The notes beneath the pieces are model-generated. The model worked only from the letters and a program-made list of their open reading frames with translations. It was not told where the DNA came from and searched no databases. From NCBI RefSeq assembly GCF_958298935.1, contig NC_084927.1, positions 18,980,001 through 19,044,000 of the forward strand: a stretch of 64,000 nucleotides of DNA, in the 5' to 3' direction. The DNA comes from Phragmites australis. Its lineage: Eukaryota > Streptophyta > Magnoliopsida > Poales > Poaceae. The position numbers were made by a program, and so were the translations under genes. The first letter of the stretch is position 1, and every line of letters begins with the position of its first letter. Below, in pieces: positions 1 to 12,800 of this stretch.

Positions 1-1902
1 GGCTCTAAAAACTTCACAAAATAAACCTACATCAATTTCTATCTAAATGTGCTTTAGATTTATCTAGTGTGTCTACTCTACTGCTTAAAAGATTCGCAAC
101 ATATAACCAATCCTAGCAAATTACTCTAGGAAGGTAAATGCGCAAAGGTAGATTGCAAGAATTTAAATGTGAAAACATAAATAAAGTAGAGAGCAAACTC
201 AGCACAAGATATTTTTGTCTCGTGATATCGATAGCATAAATACCACCCCTAGTCCATGTTGGAGCTCCACCAAGGATATGCTCCCAATCACTAAGACTCT
301 TCCGGTCATGGCTTTTGAGCTACCAAGTCACAAAGATAAGGCCTCAACTCGGATGAGCCACTAAGGCAAGGTCTCACCACTAGCCTCTCTTCCAGTCACT
401 TGTCGTCGTCTTCACTTTAGAGCTTGAGCCACCAAGGTAAGTGTCTTTGTATCCCCGTACAAGCACCTTGTCACCGCTCAACACCAAGTTAGAGAGTCAA
501 CAAGCTTGAGAAACTCCGGCTCAAGGTGCCGACAAGTCACCAAGCCTCCAAGGAGCCAGCGTACCACCCGGTACAAGCTAGAATCACTTCTTGATCCACT
601 CTCTAGGCAGCAATCACCTAGTAACACTCTTTCTAGACCTATAAGCACTAATTACTCACTAATCGTATCCTTAATTGCCTTGGATGATCATATTAAGCAC
701 TTTGGTGATTTGGATGTCTTCTCAAGTATCTCTGTATTTCTTTGAACTCTAGCACAATCAAATGAACGAGTAAGTGAGTATTTATAGCTTCAAACCCGCT
801 AACTAGCCGTTTTTCCAATGGTCCAGAAAAGCTATTAACACCAGATAATCTGAAGATAAAAATAGTACTAACACCAGATCATCCGATGAGTACAACCTCA
901 AAAACTAGCCATTGGAACCCTACTCAAAGCTTTGTGAACATCGGACTATCCAGTGTAACTTACAAACTATCACCGGACTATACGGTGAGTTATCTTGAGC
1001 CAACCGAGCCACTTCATTCTTCTCTGCACAAATGCTCCGATGTACACACATATATCACCAGACCATCCGGTGAGTTGATCTTCAGTCTTCAACATTTGAA
1101 TCCTTCTCTGTAAGAAATGCTCTGGTGCAATACTTTGGTGAGTATAATTAGTACATCGGATCATCCAGTGAGTTCATCTTCCTTTGCCTTCTTCTGGAAA
1201 TGCTCCGATGTGTATTGCTTTCTTGAGCAGTGGATATCCGGTGAGGCTATCTTCACCCTCTGTCAGAAATGCTCCAGTGTGTTCACCGGTTCATCACCGG
1301 ACCTTCCGATGCGTGTAATTTCCTTGAACTCCACTGACAGAAATACTTCGGTGTGCACTCAGGCCTAACACCGGACTATCCGGTGAGGCTAACAGCCTCT
1401 ATACATAATGTTCCGTTGAGTGCAAACTCCTCTGCACCGGACCATCCAGTGACAACAAATCTCTTAAGACTTCTCCAATTGAACCAAACTTTGCCCCGGC
1501 TACGATGGCTTCTTCATATATTGCATCCATTAGACCTACTAAAGCATATACTACATCCGTTCTCTTTTACTTGTCATTTAGGACATCAACACGATCTCCA
1601 ACAAGCACATTTGACCATTACTTTTGACAACTATCTCTTGGTAAAAGTTGATAAAAATTAGATGATGTCAAAGTATTTTTCATGACAAATTTATTACTAT
1701 CATTTTCATGTGCTAAATCCTAATAGTTTTTTTTATATTAGTGGTCAAAGTTTCTAAAGTTTAACTGCACACATTCTAAGACGATATCTATTTGAGAACG
1801 GAGGTAGTACTTGACAAACATGTTAGTCCCAATGAATATGTTGCCATTAATCATTAAAATCACAATCATGACCTAATAGGGTCATTTTCGCTATAATAAC
1901 CT
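1..1902 (-). mobile_element. Copia-type LTR segment, copy 1 (cut by window start)
   Basis: This stretch aligns by eye, in the same direction, with 2687-4246. Both share the openings around 20-100 and 2730-2800, the paragraph of short phrases about 240-600 and 2900-3300, and the ending with CATTAATCAYYAAAATCAC. It has no coding capacity, and the short ORFs inside are not conserved between the two copies. Its most striking content is a series of short quasi-palindromes of the type CACCGGACTATCCGGTGAG between about 860 and 1455. The reverse complement of the ending resembles the usual start of grass Copia LTRs, so the parent element probably ran on the minus strand. The right limit is approximate. 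A Stowaway MITE has inserted near its right end. Confidence 0.55.
1549..1809. mobile_element. Stowaway-like (Tc1/mariner) MITE
   Basis: The ends are inverted: left TACTACATCCGTTCTC, right (reverse complement) TACTACCTCCGTTCTC, 15 of 16 identical, with the TA target dinucleotide at each end. The CTCCGT-type terminus and the length of about 260 bp are typical of Stowaway. It interrupts the LTR segment: the matching part of the second LTR copy lacks it. Confidence 0.75.
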
Positions 1903-2004
1903 AATTAAAAGACAATGGCAAGGTAATCTGAAGTGTTGCTTTTATCATAATATGAAGACGATTAAGCATCTCTTCTTTGAGTGTTGCTTCACTCGTTCCG
2001 CATG
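1903..2004 (+). mobile_element. LINE ORF2 fragment (zf-RVT region), 5' part
   Basis: Reading forward, this stretch encodes a Cys/His-rich segment with the ETIKHLFFEC-like signature (here MKTIKHLFFECC) typical of the zinc-binding region that follows the reverse transcriptase of plant non-LTR retrotransposons. It continues after the CACTA insertion at 5118. No intact ORF remains and no reverse transcriptase core is visible. The left boundary against the LTR segment is uncertain. Confidence 0.6.
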
Positions 2005-5000
2005 CACTACTACAGAAAAGTCATCACTGCTGGTTCAAAATTAACATCATTACCAGTTTTTAAACTAATAGTGAATTAGTGGCAGTGATAATCCATGATT
2101 ATCTCTCTGTCATCTTATGAACTGACAATGATAACCCAACTATCATTGTCAGTTCACGCCTCGAACCGACAATGATAATCATTCCACATGTTAAAAAATA
2201 CACTACCATGAACTCTTCAACATGGGGATCTATCTTATCTCAAACTTACGACATAAGCCCCCATACCGAAATATTTGTGGTAGAGTATTTTATACCTAAA
2301 TCTATAAATAGGAATGAATGTTGTGAAAGTGTTGTACCAAGAGCTCTTCTGACGTTCAAGTCAAATAGCTCCTGATACAGTAGCCTTGCGCCATCCGTTA
2401 TACATCTTGTGCTAGCCAAGTGATAATACTATCCGAGTGATAATTCTAAACGAATGGTAAAAGCATAATCTTTAATACTCATACTTAGCTTGAGGTGAAT
2501 GTGTTTTTTGCCATTCATTTAGATCTACCTATTACCACAATCATCTTCACACAACATTCGCGCACGTAGTGGAGACGGGGAGAGGAGATGAGGAGATGGG
2601 GAAGGCGCATGATTGACAGACAGCATACTCAGCGAACGCGAGGTGGCTACGGCTAGGAGCTCGGTGGACGACGGTGTAGGGATTGGTGACGTCCTACAGG
2701 GGTGAATTAGGACACTTAAAAACCTAAATGGCTCAAAAACTTTACAAGATAAACCTATATCAATTTCTATAATGTGTTCTAGGTTTATCTAGTGTGTCTA
2801 CTCTACTGTTCAAAAGATTTGCAACCTACTCTAGGAAGGTAAATTGCAAGTATGTAAGTGTGAAAATGTAAATAAGGTAGAGAGAGAAAACTCAGCACAA
2901 ATATTTTTATCCCATGGTATCGATGGAACACAAGCCAACCCTAACCCACATTGAAACTCCACAAAAGATATGTTTCTGGTCATCAAGACTCTTCCGGTCA
3001 CGGCTCTTGAGCTACCAAGCCACCAAGGGAAGGCTTCAAGCACGATGAGCCACCAAGCCACCAAGGTAAGATCTCACCACTAACCTCTCTTTTGATCACT
3101 TGTACACCGTCTTTACTTTAGAGCTTTAGCAACCAAGACAAGGGCCTCTGCGTCCCCATACAAGCTTCTTATCGCCGCTCCACACCAAATCAGAGGATCA
3201 ACAATCTTGAGCCACCAAGGCTCAAGGTGTCGGCGAGTCACCAAGACTCAAAGGTGATGGCGTACCTCTTAGTATAAGGTTAGATCACTCATTGATCTAC
3301 TCTCTAGGTTGCAGCATCTAGCAATACTTCTCTTTAGGCATATAAGCACTAATCACTCTCTAATCTTATGTTTAATTGCCTTGAACGATCACTTTTAGCA
3401 TTTTGATGGTTTGGATATTTTCTCAAGTGTATATGGGCTTCTCTAGACTCTAGCACCCTCAAATAACCGAGTGGAGGGGTATTTATAACTTCAACCCCAC
3501 GGACTAGCCGTTGCCCCAACGACTCAAATTTATTGTATACGCTGGATGATCCGGTGTAGATAGCATAGTACTCATCGAACCATCCAGCGTGTACATCTTC
3601 CAAAACTACCCGTTGGAACTCCACTCAAAACTTCTATGAACACCGGACTATCTAGTGTGATCTTCATCTCCATCGCCGGACCATACGACATGTGTACTTG
3701 AGCCAATCCGAGCCACTGATATCTTCTCTAGATAAAATACTCCAGCGTTTTGTCCGGTATATTCAATCCATAGCGTCGGACTATCCGGTGTGTTATTTGA
3801 TCTTCTCTTTTGAGTAAAAACACTTTGGCGTGCACTCTCTTCATTCTCTGAACTATTCGGTGAGTAGAACTTCAATCTTCTAGCCTCTGCAGCCTTCTCT
3901 GCAAGAAATCTTCCGGTGCATCATTTGGCATGTATAACTCAGATCACCAGACTATCCAGCATATACACCTTCTTCTCCTTCTTTTGTCAGAACACTCCGA
4001 CGTTCATCACTTTCATACGCTGGACCATTTGACATGTACGAATGCCTCTGCGCCAGACCTTTCAGTATAGTCTATTTTTGTGGGACTTCTCTAATTCAAT
4101 CAAACTTTATCCCGACTTTGGTGGATTCTTCATAGATTGCATCCATAAGACCTACTAAAGCATATACTCTATAAATATATTAGTCTTATTGACTATATTG
4201 TCATTAATCACCAAAATCACATACATGCCCTAAAGTAAATGCTACAATCTCCCTAAGGGAATGTTTCCTACAGGAGGGCTCGACAAACGTGAGGTGGCTA
4301 TAGATCGGAGGACGGCGGACGGCCACAGTGCAGATAGTGAGAAGAGATGATGAGATGGGGAAGCCGCGCGTTGGCTCAAGAGACGACGGGCTAGGCGAAC
4401 ACGAGGTAGCTACGGCTTAGAGGATGCGTTGAAGTCGAGCGCAAGGGGTAGAGACGAACGCAATGTGGACAATGACCACTATTCCACTTCGACCGCCACT
4501 CTTCGTGAGAGCAAAATGAGATAGGGGCGACTAAAGGAGACATGTTATATTTATAGAAGAATTATCACTGCAGGTTTGATTTTCAAACAAGTAGTGATAA
4601 TAATTAGCACCACTGGTTCATCTTCGTCAGTATTTGCTCCGTCGATTTGAATTATTAAACTAGCAATGATAAATATTATCGTTGTCAGTTTGAAATACAA
4701 ACCGGTTGAGCAAAATATTGTCACTACCGGTTATTAAAGACACACCTTTTTTATGCACGTCATTTTAAGAACTGGCAATAATAGGCAACTATCACTGTTT
4801 GTTCGTCTTCGTCAATTATTACTCCATTAGTTGGAATTATTGAACCAGCAGGTTTGAAATACGAACTGGTTGAGCTAAATATTATCATTGTTGGTTATTA
4901 AAGGCACATCATTTTAAGAACCGACAATGATAATTTGACTATTACTGTCAGTTCGTAAAAATAACCGACAATGATAACTAATATCACTGTTAGTTCTTGT

Positions 5001-5117
5001 TGGCTTGGCTTTTTACGTGCGTTTAGAGCTTATGAACCGGTAGTGATATATTATCATTACCGGTTATTACTAAATCGATAGTGAAAAGGGGCAGAGATGA
5101 CACTTTCTGTAGTAGTG
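2005..5117. mobile_element. CACTA (CMC/EnSpm) DNA transposon, non-autonomous
   Basis: The left end reads CACTACTACAGAAAAG and the right end, reverse-complemented, reads CACTACTACAGAAAGTG, so 15 terminal bases match. It is flanked by the 3-bp target duplication ATG (2002-2004 and 5118-5120). The subterminal regions hold many short copies of a motif of the type ACCGGTAGTGATAA in both directions, as CACTA elements do. No transposase is visible. The middle contains direct repeats of a GC-rich phrase (about 2580-2670, 4285-4345 and 4345-4425) and a nested LTR. Confidence 0.9.
2687..4246 (-). mobile_element. LTR, copy 2, nested in the CACTA element
   Basis: This is homologous to 1-1902 over most of its length. 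On the minus strand it would begin TGTAGCATTTAC, preceded by the purine tract TTAGGGAGAT, and end CCTGTAGGACGTCA, i.e. the TG...CA ends of an LTR with an adjoining polypurine tract. It also carries the CCGGACTATCCGG-type quasi-palindromes (about 3540-4070). Internal domain and second LTR are absent, and I did not find a clean 5-bp target duplication. Confidence 0.55.
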
Positions 5118-5625
5118 ATGGTTTATAGTCAAAGTGGCTTCAAATCTATACTAGCCACGAAGTGTATCAAACATGTTTGGAAATTGGCTATTTGGTCTTA
5201 ATAAAAATTTGAAGAATAATATTCTAGTAGCGGCGCTTACTTTTATTGGTTGCTATAGTTATGTACGAATGGCATTATCTTAAAAAAAATATTCTTCTCA
5301 TTTGCAGGTTATTTTTACTTATACATATTTGCTCCGTATGTAGTCGTGATGCATCGATATGAACATCGTCAATTCATTACATCTGGATGTGCACGCTTAG
5401 ATCGATTGGCTAAGGAGCTCTAAAATGATTTGGGTGACGCTCTAATCTTCGCATTGAAGTTTTGACACCGCAGTCAACTCATTGAAGACACTTTCTTGTT
5501 TTAGTTTTGTTCATGTTTTTCTTTTTTTTCTATGTGTATTTTTATACAGAAGCCGAGAACGAACTTTTATGGATTGTATTATTTTTATGTGACTACGAGA
5601 GTTAATAAAATTTCTTAAAAAATAT
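5118..5625 (+). mobile_element. LINE ORF2 fragment, 3' part and tail
   Basis: The zf-RVT reading frame begun at 1903 resumes directly after one copy of the ATG target duplication, showing that the CACTA element landed in this LINE. The frame soon meets stops. The segment ends in an A-rich tail near 5600-5625. It is a dead 3' end. Confidence 0.5.
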
Positions 5626-6080
5626 AATTAACCTTTTGTAACACCCTTGATAAACAGAGGTTAAGACCTTCTTAGGCGTAAATGGCTCAAGATGATGGCC
5701 AGAACTTTAGCGTATATTAATCAGTATGAACATCGAATCTCATGAAGATCCTCAAACGTCGATTTACAATTGTACTCATGACTAGTACGCAACGCACCTC
5801 ACCCCTCTGCGAAAAAAAATAATAATAATTGCTTTCGCAGTCAGATGTGAAGGAGTGACCAATGACCAATCCTTGTCCCAAAATAGTTTCCTGGCACCAT
5901 CTCTCCCCCAAGTCAGGTCATAAACAACAGAGAACCAAAGAAAAAGCTAGAGGAAAAAAAAACTAAAAGGCAGTAGTTTAGTCCGGATTGCACAGCTGCT
6001 GATGGCAACATGAAAATTCCATGTGCACCCACACACTAATATTTTTTTAATTATTTATCATTACCGCTAGCACTATTAAT
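5626..6080. other. Intergenic, no gene seen
   Basis: No conserved coding signal is seen on either strand. The short minus-strand ORF near 5717-5911 shows no family resemblance. Confidence 0.5.
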
Positions 6081-6322
6081 TATTATCTTCGTTTTTAATA
6101 GATAACATTTAAAGATGTGTACCATCAAACTTTAAATTTTTTTACCATAGATATATATAAAAGTATAAAAATTTGTCATATGAAAATAATATTAATATAC
6201 TTATAATAGAAAATACTTTCAAATAATTATATTTTTAATAATTTTAGATAATAAATACTTAAAAAAACAATGGTCAAAGACTAAATCAATATCTTAAACC
6301 ATAATAAAATACGGAGGTAGTA
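6081..6322. mobile_element. Degenerate Stowaway-like MITE
   Basis: The right end, reverse-complemented, reads TACTACCTCCGTATTTTA, and the left end reads TATTATCTTCGTTTTTAATA. The size and AT-rich interior fit a Stowaway MITE. The left terminus is diverged, so the limits are approximate. Confidence 0.5.
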
Positions 6323-6845
6323 ATTCAGTGAATCGACTAACCTAGGGGACACGGCAAAATGCTAGTCTCTGTCTTTTGCAGAAGCAACTAACTCAGCTGG
6401 AACCGGTTTCTCCGACTTTGTTAAGTAAAGTCAGAGGATGAATAATTTTAACCCGGCTATGATTTAGTGGATTGAAAATGTACCGTCCACTCTGATACAG
6501 TATCACTACAGTATTATTGCACAGTATATCAATACAGTTGTGTAGTGTCCGGTACACGACCTAGCTTAGCAAAAGTCACAGGAGCTGATTCCAGCTCAGC
6601 TGTACTCCAAAGTCCAACCTTCTCTCTTCCCTCTCTGTCTGTGCTGCTCCACCTGTTTTGAGGAGTTCAAGGGTACAGGAAGAGTTCTTGCATCCTACTT
6701 CTCCCTCCCTCCAAGAAATCTACCTTTAGCTCTTGTTTGTTAGAGGCTTTATTCGTTGGGGCTTGGGAGTTGGGGACCATTTCTTGCGGTTCTTGACGAC
6801 TCTTTCCATGGGAGCTTGGAAGCTGCTGGATCTCTACAAGTGACC
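6323..6845 (+). promoter_or_regulatory. Presumed promoter and 5' UTR of the CAMTA gene
   Basis: This lies between the last MITE and the CAMTA start codon. A CT-rich stretch at about 6615-6660 (TTCTCTCTTCCCTCTCTGTC) looks like a plant core-promoter or 5'-leader Y patch. The transcription start cannot be placed without RNA data. Confidence 0.4.
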
Positions 6846-9800
6846 ATGAGCCAAAGTGAGTGCCTTTTTTTTCTTCTCTCATCGTTTGCTTGGTGATTCT
6901 TGATTGGAAAGGCCTCGTCTTTGCTTCCGGCGAGTTGACATGGGTCGGGTAGTCCAGTTCTTGGCTGTGGGCTCTTGATTCCTGATCCTGTTAAGGTTGA
7001 GGAACTAGGAGGATGCCGCTTTTACCAAGTTTGTGCGGGAATTTCTGGGGTGAATGATCAAATAGGGTCTTTATATGGCCCTTTTCAAACGCAGCGAATA
7101 ATTTTTTTATAGGGTGCGAGGTAGTAACTAGTATTCGCTGTTTAAGGTAAACAAAGGTTGAATTGTTGGTCAATATTGTTTCATCAGTTTGGACTTTGGA
7201 GCAGCTCGTGTTCCATTCCATCACCTGGGGCTCGAATTCGTCTTAGCTCTCGCTTTAGCTTTCGGTATAACTGCAGTGGATGAAGTTTTTATAGAAGGTT
7301 CTGGAACCATAAAGTTGTCTTATTTTAGGTTTGCCTGCTGTCAAGATTTCACTAACCTTATTGTGCACCATAACGCTATGCAAATCTTGGCAAGATTTGT
7401 GGTCCCTGTTGGGGTTTTGATCCCCTTCCGAAAAATCAGTACATTTTTTAGACGAGCTTGAAATGAATCGGGCTTCTTTGTTCTGAACTTTACATGCTAT
7501 CTTTGTGCTCAGGAGAGAATCATTGCCTCGATTCATCACAACCCATGATGAGATGTATGTTAGTGTTACTTCTTTATTTTGATAGGCAAATTCCTTATTT
7601 GCCATAAAAAAAACTTCCTCTTACCTCTGTGCCACTCAAATTTTTAAACTTACTTCATTGCCATAGATGTTATCTTTTCCTTTCTTGACATTCCGTCCAT
7701 GTTTCATCATTTTTTTCTCTAAAAATCAGCGGTCTCCTGTTTCTTAAAAAATCCTAGAACTTTTTGTACGTGTTCCATAATCCATGTGCAATCCATTTTA
7801 ATTAGATTCACCCAAAAATCTTGTGTAGAATTTAAACTAAAATTATCTAAAAAAGGTTACTTTCATAAGTTCTAACAACTGTTAGGACCTCAAATAAAAT
7901 CCCAAAAATCTAAGAAAATTCACTAACAGTATTCTATATGATGGACTAATTTCTAAAATTATTTCCTAGGTTATATGGTGAAAAAAGTGAGTTCCTTTGT
8001 AATTCACAAATTTCATCTATTCTATAACACTGTACGTAAATAGAGTATTATAAAGGAACTCACTTTCTCACCATATAACCTAGGACTAGAAATCATTTTA
8101 GAAATTATTACATCACATAGAAGAATATTATTGAGTTTTCCTAGATTTTTGGGATTTTATTTGAGGCCCTAACAATTGTTAGAAGTTATAAAAGTAACAT
8201 TTTTTGAAGAATTTTAGTTTAAATTCTACATAACCTTTTTTGGGTGAATCCAATTAAAATGGGTTACACATGGATTATGAAACACACATAAAAAATTCTA
8301 GGATTTTTGAAGAAATAGAAGATCACTGATTTTTGGAGAAACAGAACCGGTGAGCAGTGAATCGGTAAACAATGAATTTGGCAGAGGATTGAACAAAAAT
8401 GTGGACGGAATGGCAAGAAAGGAATGAAAAATAAAATTGATGGCAATGAAGGAAATTCAAAATTGAGTGGCACAGAGGAAAGAGGAAGTTTTTTTTATGG
8501 CAAATAAGGAATTTGCCCTATTTTGATCGTGTGGGGTTTAGTATAAAATTAACTACTACTATATCTTATCGCCTTATCCTTTTGTTTTTTATCTGGCTGT
8601 AGGTTTTGACATCAACGTGCTCTGTGAAGAAGCAAGGGCGAGGTGGTTAAAGCCTTCGGAAGTCTTCTATATCTTGCATAATCATGAGAGGTTCCCAGTC
8701 ACCCCTGAGCCACCAAAGAAGCCACCCAGTATGGCGCAGATCCCTCAATTAGAGAAATTTTATCTTATTTGTGTAGTTATGCAGATGCCTTGACAGCATT
8801 GTTTTATTCTACAGGTGGTTCACTATTCCTTTACAATCGCCGTGTGAATAGGTATTTCCGGAGAGATGGCCATTCATGGCGGAGGAAGAAGGATGGAAGA
8901 ACTGTTGGGGAGGCTCATGAACGACTGAAGGTTCATTTCTGAAGGCTCAGTATAACACAAAAGCATTCCAGTTACATTCATGTTTTCTACATAGTCTAGT
9001 TTAATGGTGGTTGAACTTGCTTATTGTCAACATTAGAAAACACACAATTTTGGCAAATCACCGTGTTGTCTGTCAAGACTTTTTAGAGAGTGCAATTGTA
9101 AGATATTGAGTGGCAAATCAGTTATCATGTGCCAATTGCATCAATAACATTCCATTTAGTTGACTCCTATTGAGAATTTGCGAATTAGATTACTGTATAT
9201 TGGTCTATTGGATCCCTGGTATATGAAGAAATTATGGGAAACAGAAAAATGCACGCCCATATCATTTTTTGGACCATGCATTTGCTTAAGTATTTATAGT
9301 TGATATAGCTTTATCCAGCCCACTTCATGATTAGCTAATGTGGTTTGAGTATGATAGTACTGTCTATATTAACTTATACTCCAAATGGCATTTACATGTA
9401 CTGATGACCGTACATGCACATACTAATGATCTTACAAACGATAAGCAAGCTTGTTTATACTTTATACAAAAGACTGTTTTAGTGTATGTTATCTTTTTCT
9501 ATCAATCAATTTCGTTTGGAGTTTTGTGCTTCGACAGTCAAGACTAACAAAACAATTATTATATTTTTAGCGTGGGAGTAACTTTGACAGTAACCTGATA
9601 GAATTAATGGATGCTACAAGTTAATAATTTATCCTATTATCAAAACTAGTTAGAAGCCTGCATAGTTGCATGGCTAGATGCTACAGGACTTATCTTTGTA
9701 TTTTCAAATAGTGTTTTTTCCTTCTGTGCAACAACGCCTATAGGTTGTATTTGTTATACAACTGTACGAGCTAAACTGCCTTATTAGATATTTGATTAAT

Positions 9801-12800
9801 CTGTACCTTAAAATCAGGTCCCATCAAATTAATGGTCTAGTTACTTTCTTTTTCTATCCATTAATGTGAGATTTTCAAAGAATTAAGAATTATTGTGGGA
9901 ATTTGTAGGTCTCAAAACAAAGGAGGTACCTTTATCACACTAGTTCGTTATGGATTTATAAATTTTGGAAGTGGATTATTAATCAGCGTCCTCCGTCTCA
10001 TATCTGACATTTTCTCATCATCACAGGTTGGAAATGTTGATGCTCTGAGTTGCTATTACGCTCATGGTGAGCAAAATCCATGTTTCCAGAGGCGGTGTTT
10101 CTGGATGCTGGAACCGTAAGATTACCTTTCCATTCAGTTAGCTCAAATCCTGTGAAATTGGTTCTATGACGCATCTGCATTGTGTGTGGTCTTTGGTGTC
10201 ACAATTGTGCTCAGTTACTGTGTGCATTTTGTTACTTTTAGTATATATTGTACTGTTTGCAAACATCTATCTGTGTGAGAAAAAAGAATGGTGGTTAGTG
10301 GTTACTAATCTTTATATGATACATATTCTCTATTTTTGCAGTGCATATGAACACATTGTGCTGGTGCAGTATAGAGAGGTGTCTGAGGTATGTAACATTT
10401 ACATTGTCATGTTATAATTTTGTGTAGTTATTTCTGGTATCATTGACATGATCATCTACTCTGCAAATAAATGCTTTTTTTTTGTGATCACTGCAAATAC
10501 ATACTGACAGGACTGACTCAGATGGCATATTGAGTTATTGGACACAAACTTCCAATTGCCACAATCAGTTCATGCCTCTTATTAACTTTTATCCTTGGGC
10601 AATTTTATAGAGAATTTTTCATGCTATTCCAAATAAAATTTGTGAAAAATTGAGTAGTTTTGAATGAATTAGATTTGATCTCAAGCACTCGTATAATACT
10701 CCCTCCGTTCTTTTTTTTTTTAACGTCCTAGGATCCGTGTTGTCAACCTTTGTAAAGTTTGACCATCAATATGTTATAAACTTTCCCTAAAAAAATATGT
10801 TATAAACTATCAAGATTGGCTATATGAAAGTCATATGACTAGATTTGTCTTTTGTCTTTGAAAACACTTTCACAAAAGTATAATTTTGTTACCATTGATA
10901 TTAAGTTATAAAAAGTAGCGGCCAAAGTCGTGTCTTGGAGACCGCAAAAAGAACAGTGGAAGTAAGAGATTCTTTGGTTCATTACTGTCTGTATTTGAAA
11001 TATAATATGAGCTCTTTCCATAACTAATGGTGTGCCTGAAAATTCGTTTCTTTCATCTCCCAGGGCAGATACTATTCGTCACAACTGTCGAATGGGCCAC
11101 CAGAATCTCTTTCAACCTTGACACATCCAAATGCCATCTATGGAAACCAATATCACAGCTCCGCTTCTGGCATTAGTGAGGGTAGTGAATCCCATCAAAG
11201 CTACTCTAATTTGAGTTCTATAACTGAGGTAAGTTCCTATTCTGGGAACAGAGAGTACAACAAAGACAGTGCCAGTTTACTAAGCATACCAGAGCTTGGA
11301 CAGACTTTTCTGGAACAAACTACTGAAGTTTGTTGGACAGATAATGGTAATTTGACAAATAAATCTGGGCTTAATCTGGCTTTGAAGAAGATAGCTGAGC
11401 AGTTAAGTTTGGGTGATGATGATGATGACTATATTTACTCAAATCAAGCGCAGCCTTTGGGATCTGATAAAAATATTGAGGCTGCAGGTAAGCAGGGTAA
11501 TCACAAAAGCAACAAACTAGGAAATGCTTCATGTATTCCTGCATTTCTTTTTAATGTTAGGTCCATGGGAAGCGAAATTCTCAAAATGTTTTATGTATGC
11601 TAGTTGTACGTAAGGAAATTTAATTATCTAAAAAAATAAAAAGGATGACATTTTGATAAGCGTGTTATATGTATAATTTAGGACAACTTTCTACTAGCTA
11701 AATTTGATGAAAAAGAATAGTGTTAACTCTTGTACCAGACTGAACTCTGTCAGAACTTGGATTCACTAAATTTTTTGTGTATTTAAAGTTTCTTTCTTGA
11801 GACCTGCTCCGGTGGTCCCTTTTTTTTTCAAAACATTTACGAAGCAAAGGTTAATTTTAAGCGAGGGCAAATATGTACCAACATATAGTTAGATGAGATC
11901 GGACCCTAACTACCCCTGTGGCCACAGTCCACATGCAAATACGTCAAATTTCTAAATACTTATCTCTACGCACTTACCCAAAATATTTATAGTTTCTTCC
12001 ATCCGATGTACGTTCTGTCGTTCTGATTGTAAGGATCTCAATTAACAAACAACCAATCGAGATCTGGACGTCTTCGTTGTGAAAAAAAAAAGATTTTCTG
12101 CAGACTGAGATGGGGCTGCATGGTTTCTCCATGAACGCCAAGGGCATCTTCAACTTCAAGCTTGATGGCCTCACCGCGGAGGTACCGGGTACCGTTGTGC
12201 CGGCGTCGCTGGACGCTGGCGCTCATGGGCAACCTACTCGCCTCGCCTTCATGGGCAGGCTGGTATCCGTGCAGTTTTGCATCTACGAGGTTTAGACTTT
12301 AGAATAAGTATACAACGATAAGGATGCCACATCCCAGTGGCGTCACCGGCATGCATGGCCGTAATATTGGGTGGGTTCATGTTTGTTGCGGCACAACAGA
12401 TGGCCCTGAATTTCGATTTGATTATATATTTTTACCATATTTACCCTTTGGTTGTGTTTGTTAGTTTGCTTTAAGATCTGTAAACCTTTTCAAAAGTTCA
12501 AAAGAGGACCACCGGAGCACTCCTCTTCTCTCTTGTCCTACGATGGTTTGTTGTGTTGGGGCAAAATTGTTTTCGTTATTGCTATATATACATTTTTGAC
12601 AAACCAATGTGTACTTTTATGTTAAGCACATGCATTGCTAGATATTTGAAAAACTCTCCTTTGATGTGACAACTTGTGGCCTCCATACAAAGCATCATGC
12701 TGTTAGATATCCAGATTAACGAAATGATAGTTTGATATTTGTTAACAAAGTAGGATTATTTTTGCTGCTTAATTCAGGTGACAACCAAGTAAAACAAATT

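Noticed and set aside
860..1455. CRISPR-like array of spaced repeats
   Set aside because: Repeats are degenerate, unevenly spaced and part of an LTR in a plant nuclear genome. There are no cas genes.
2682..4276. 9-bp repeat TCCTACAGG as target duplication of the nested LTR
   Set aside because: The length is wrong for an LTR element and the positions do not sit at the TG...CA ends. It is more likely coincidence or part of the LTR termini.
7189..7605. ORFs on both strands in CAMTA intron 1
   Set aside because: No family resemblance, and they lie between splice sites supported by the CG-1 reading.
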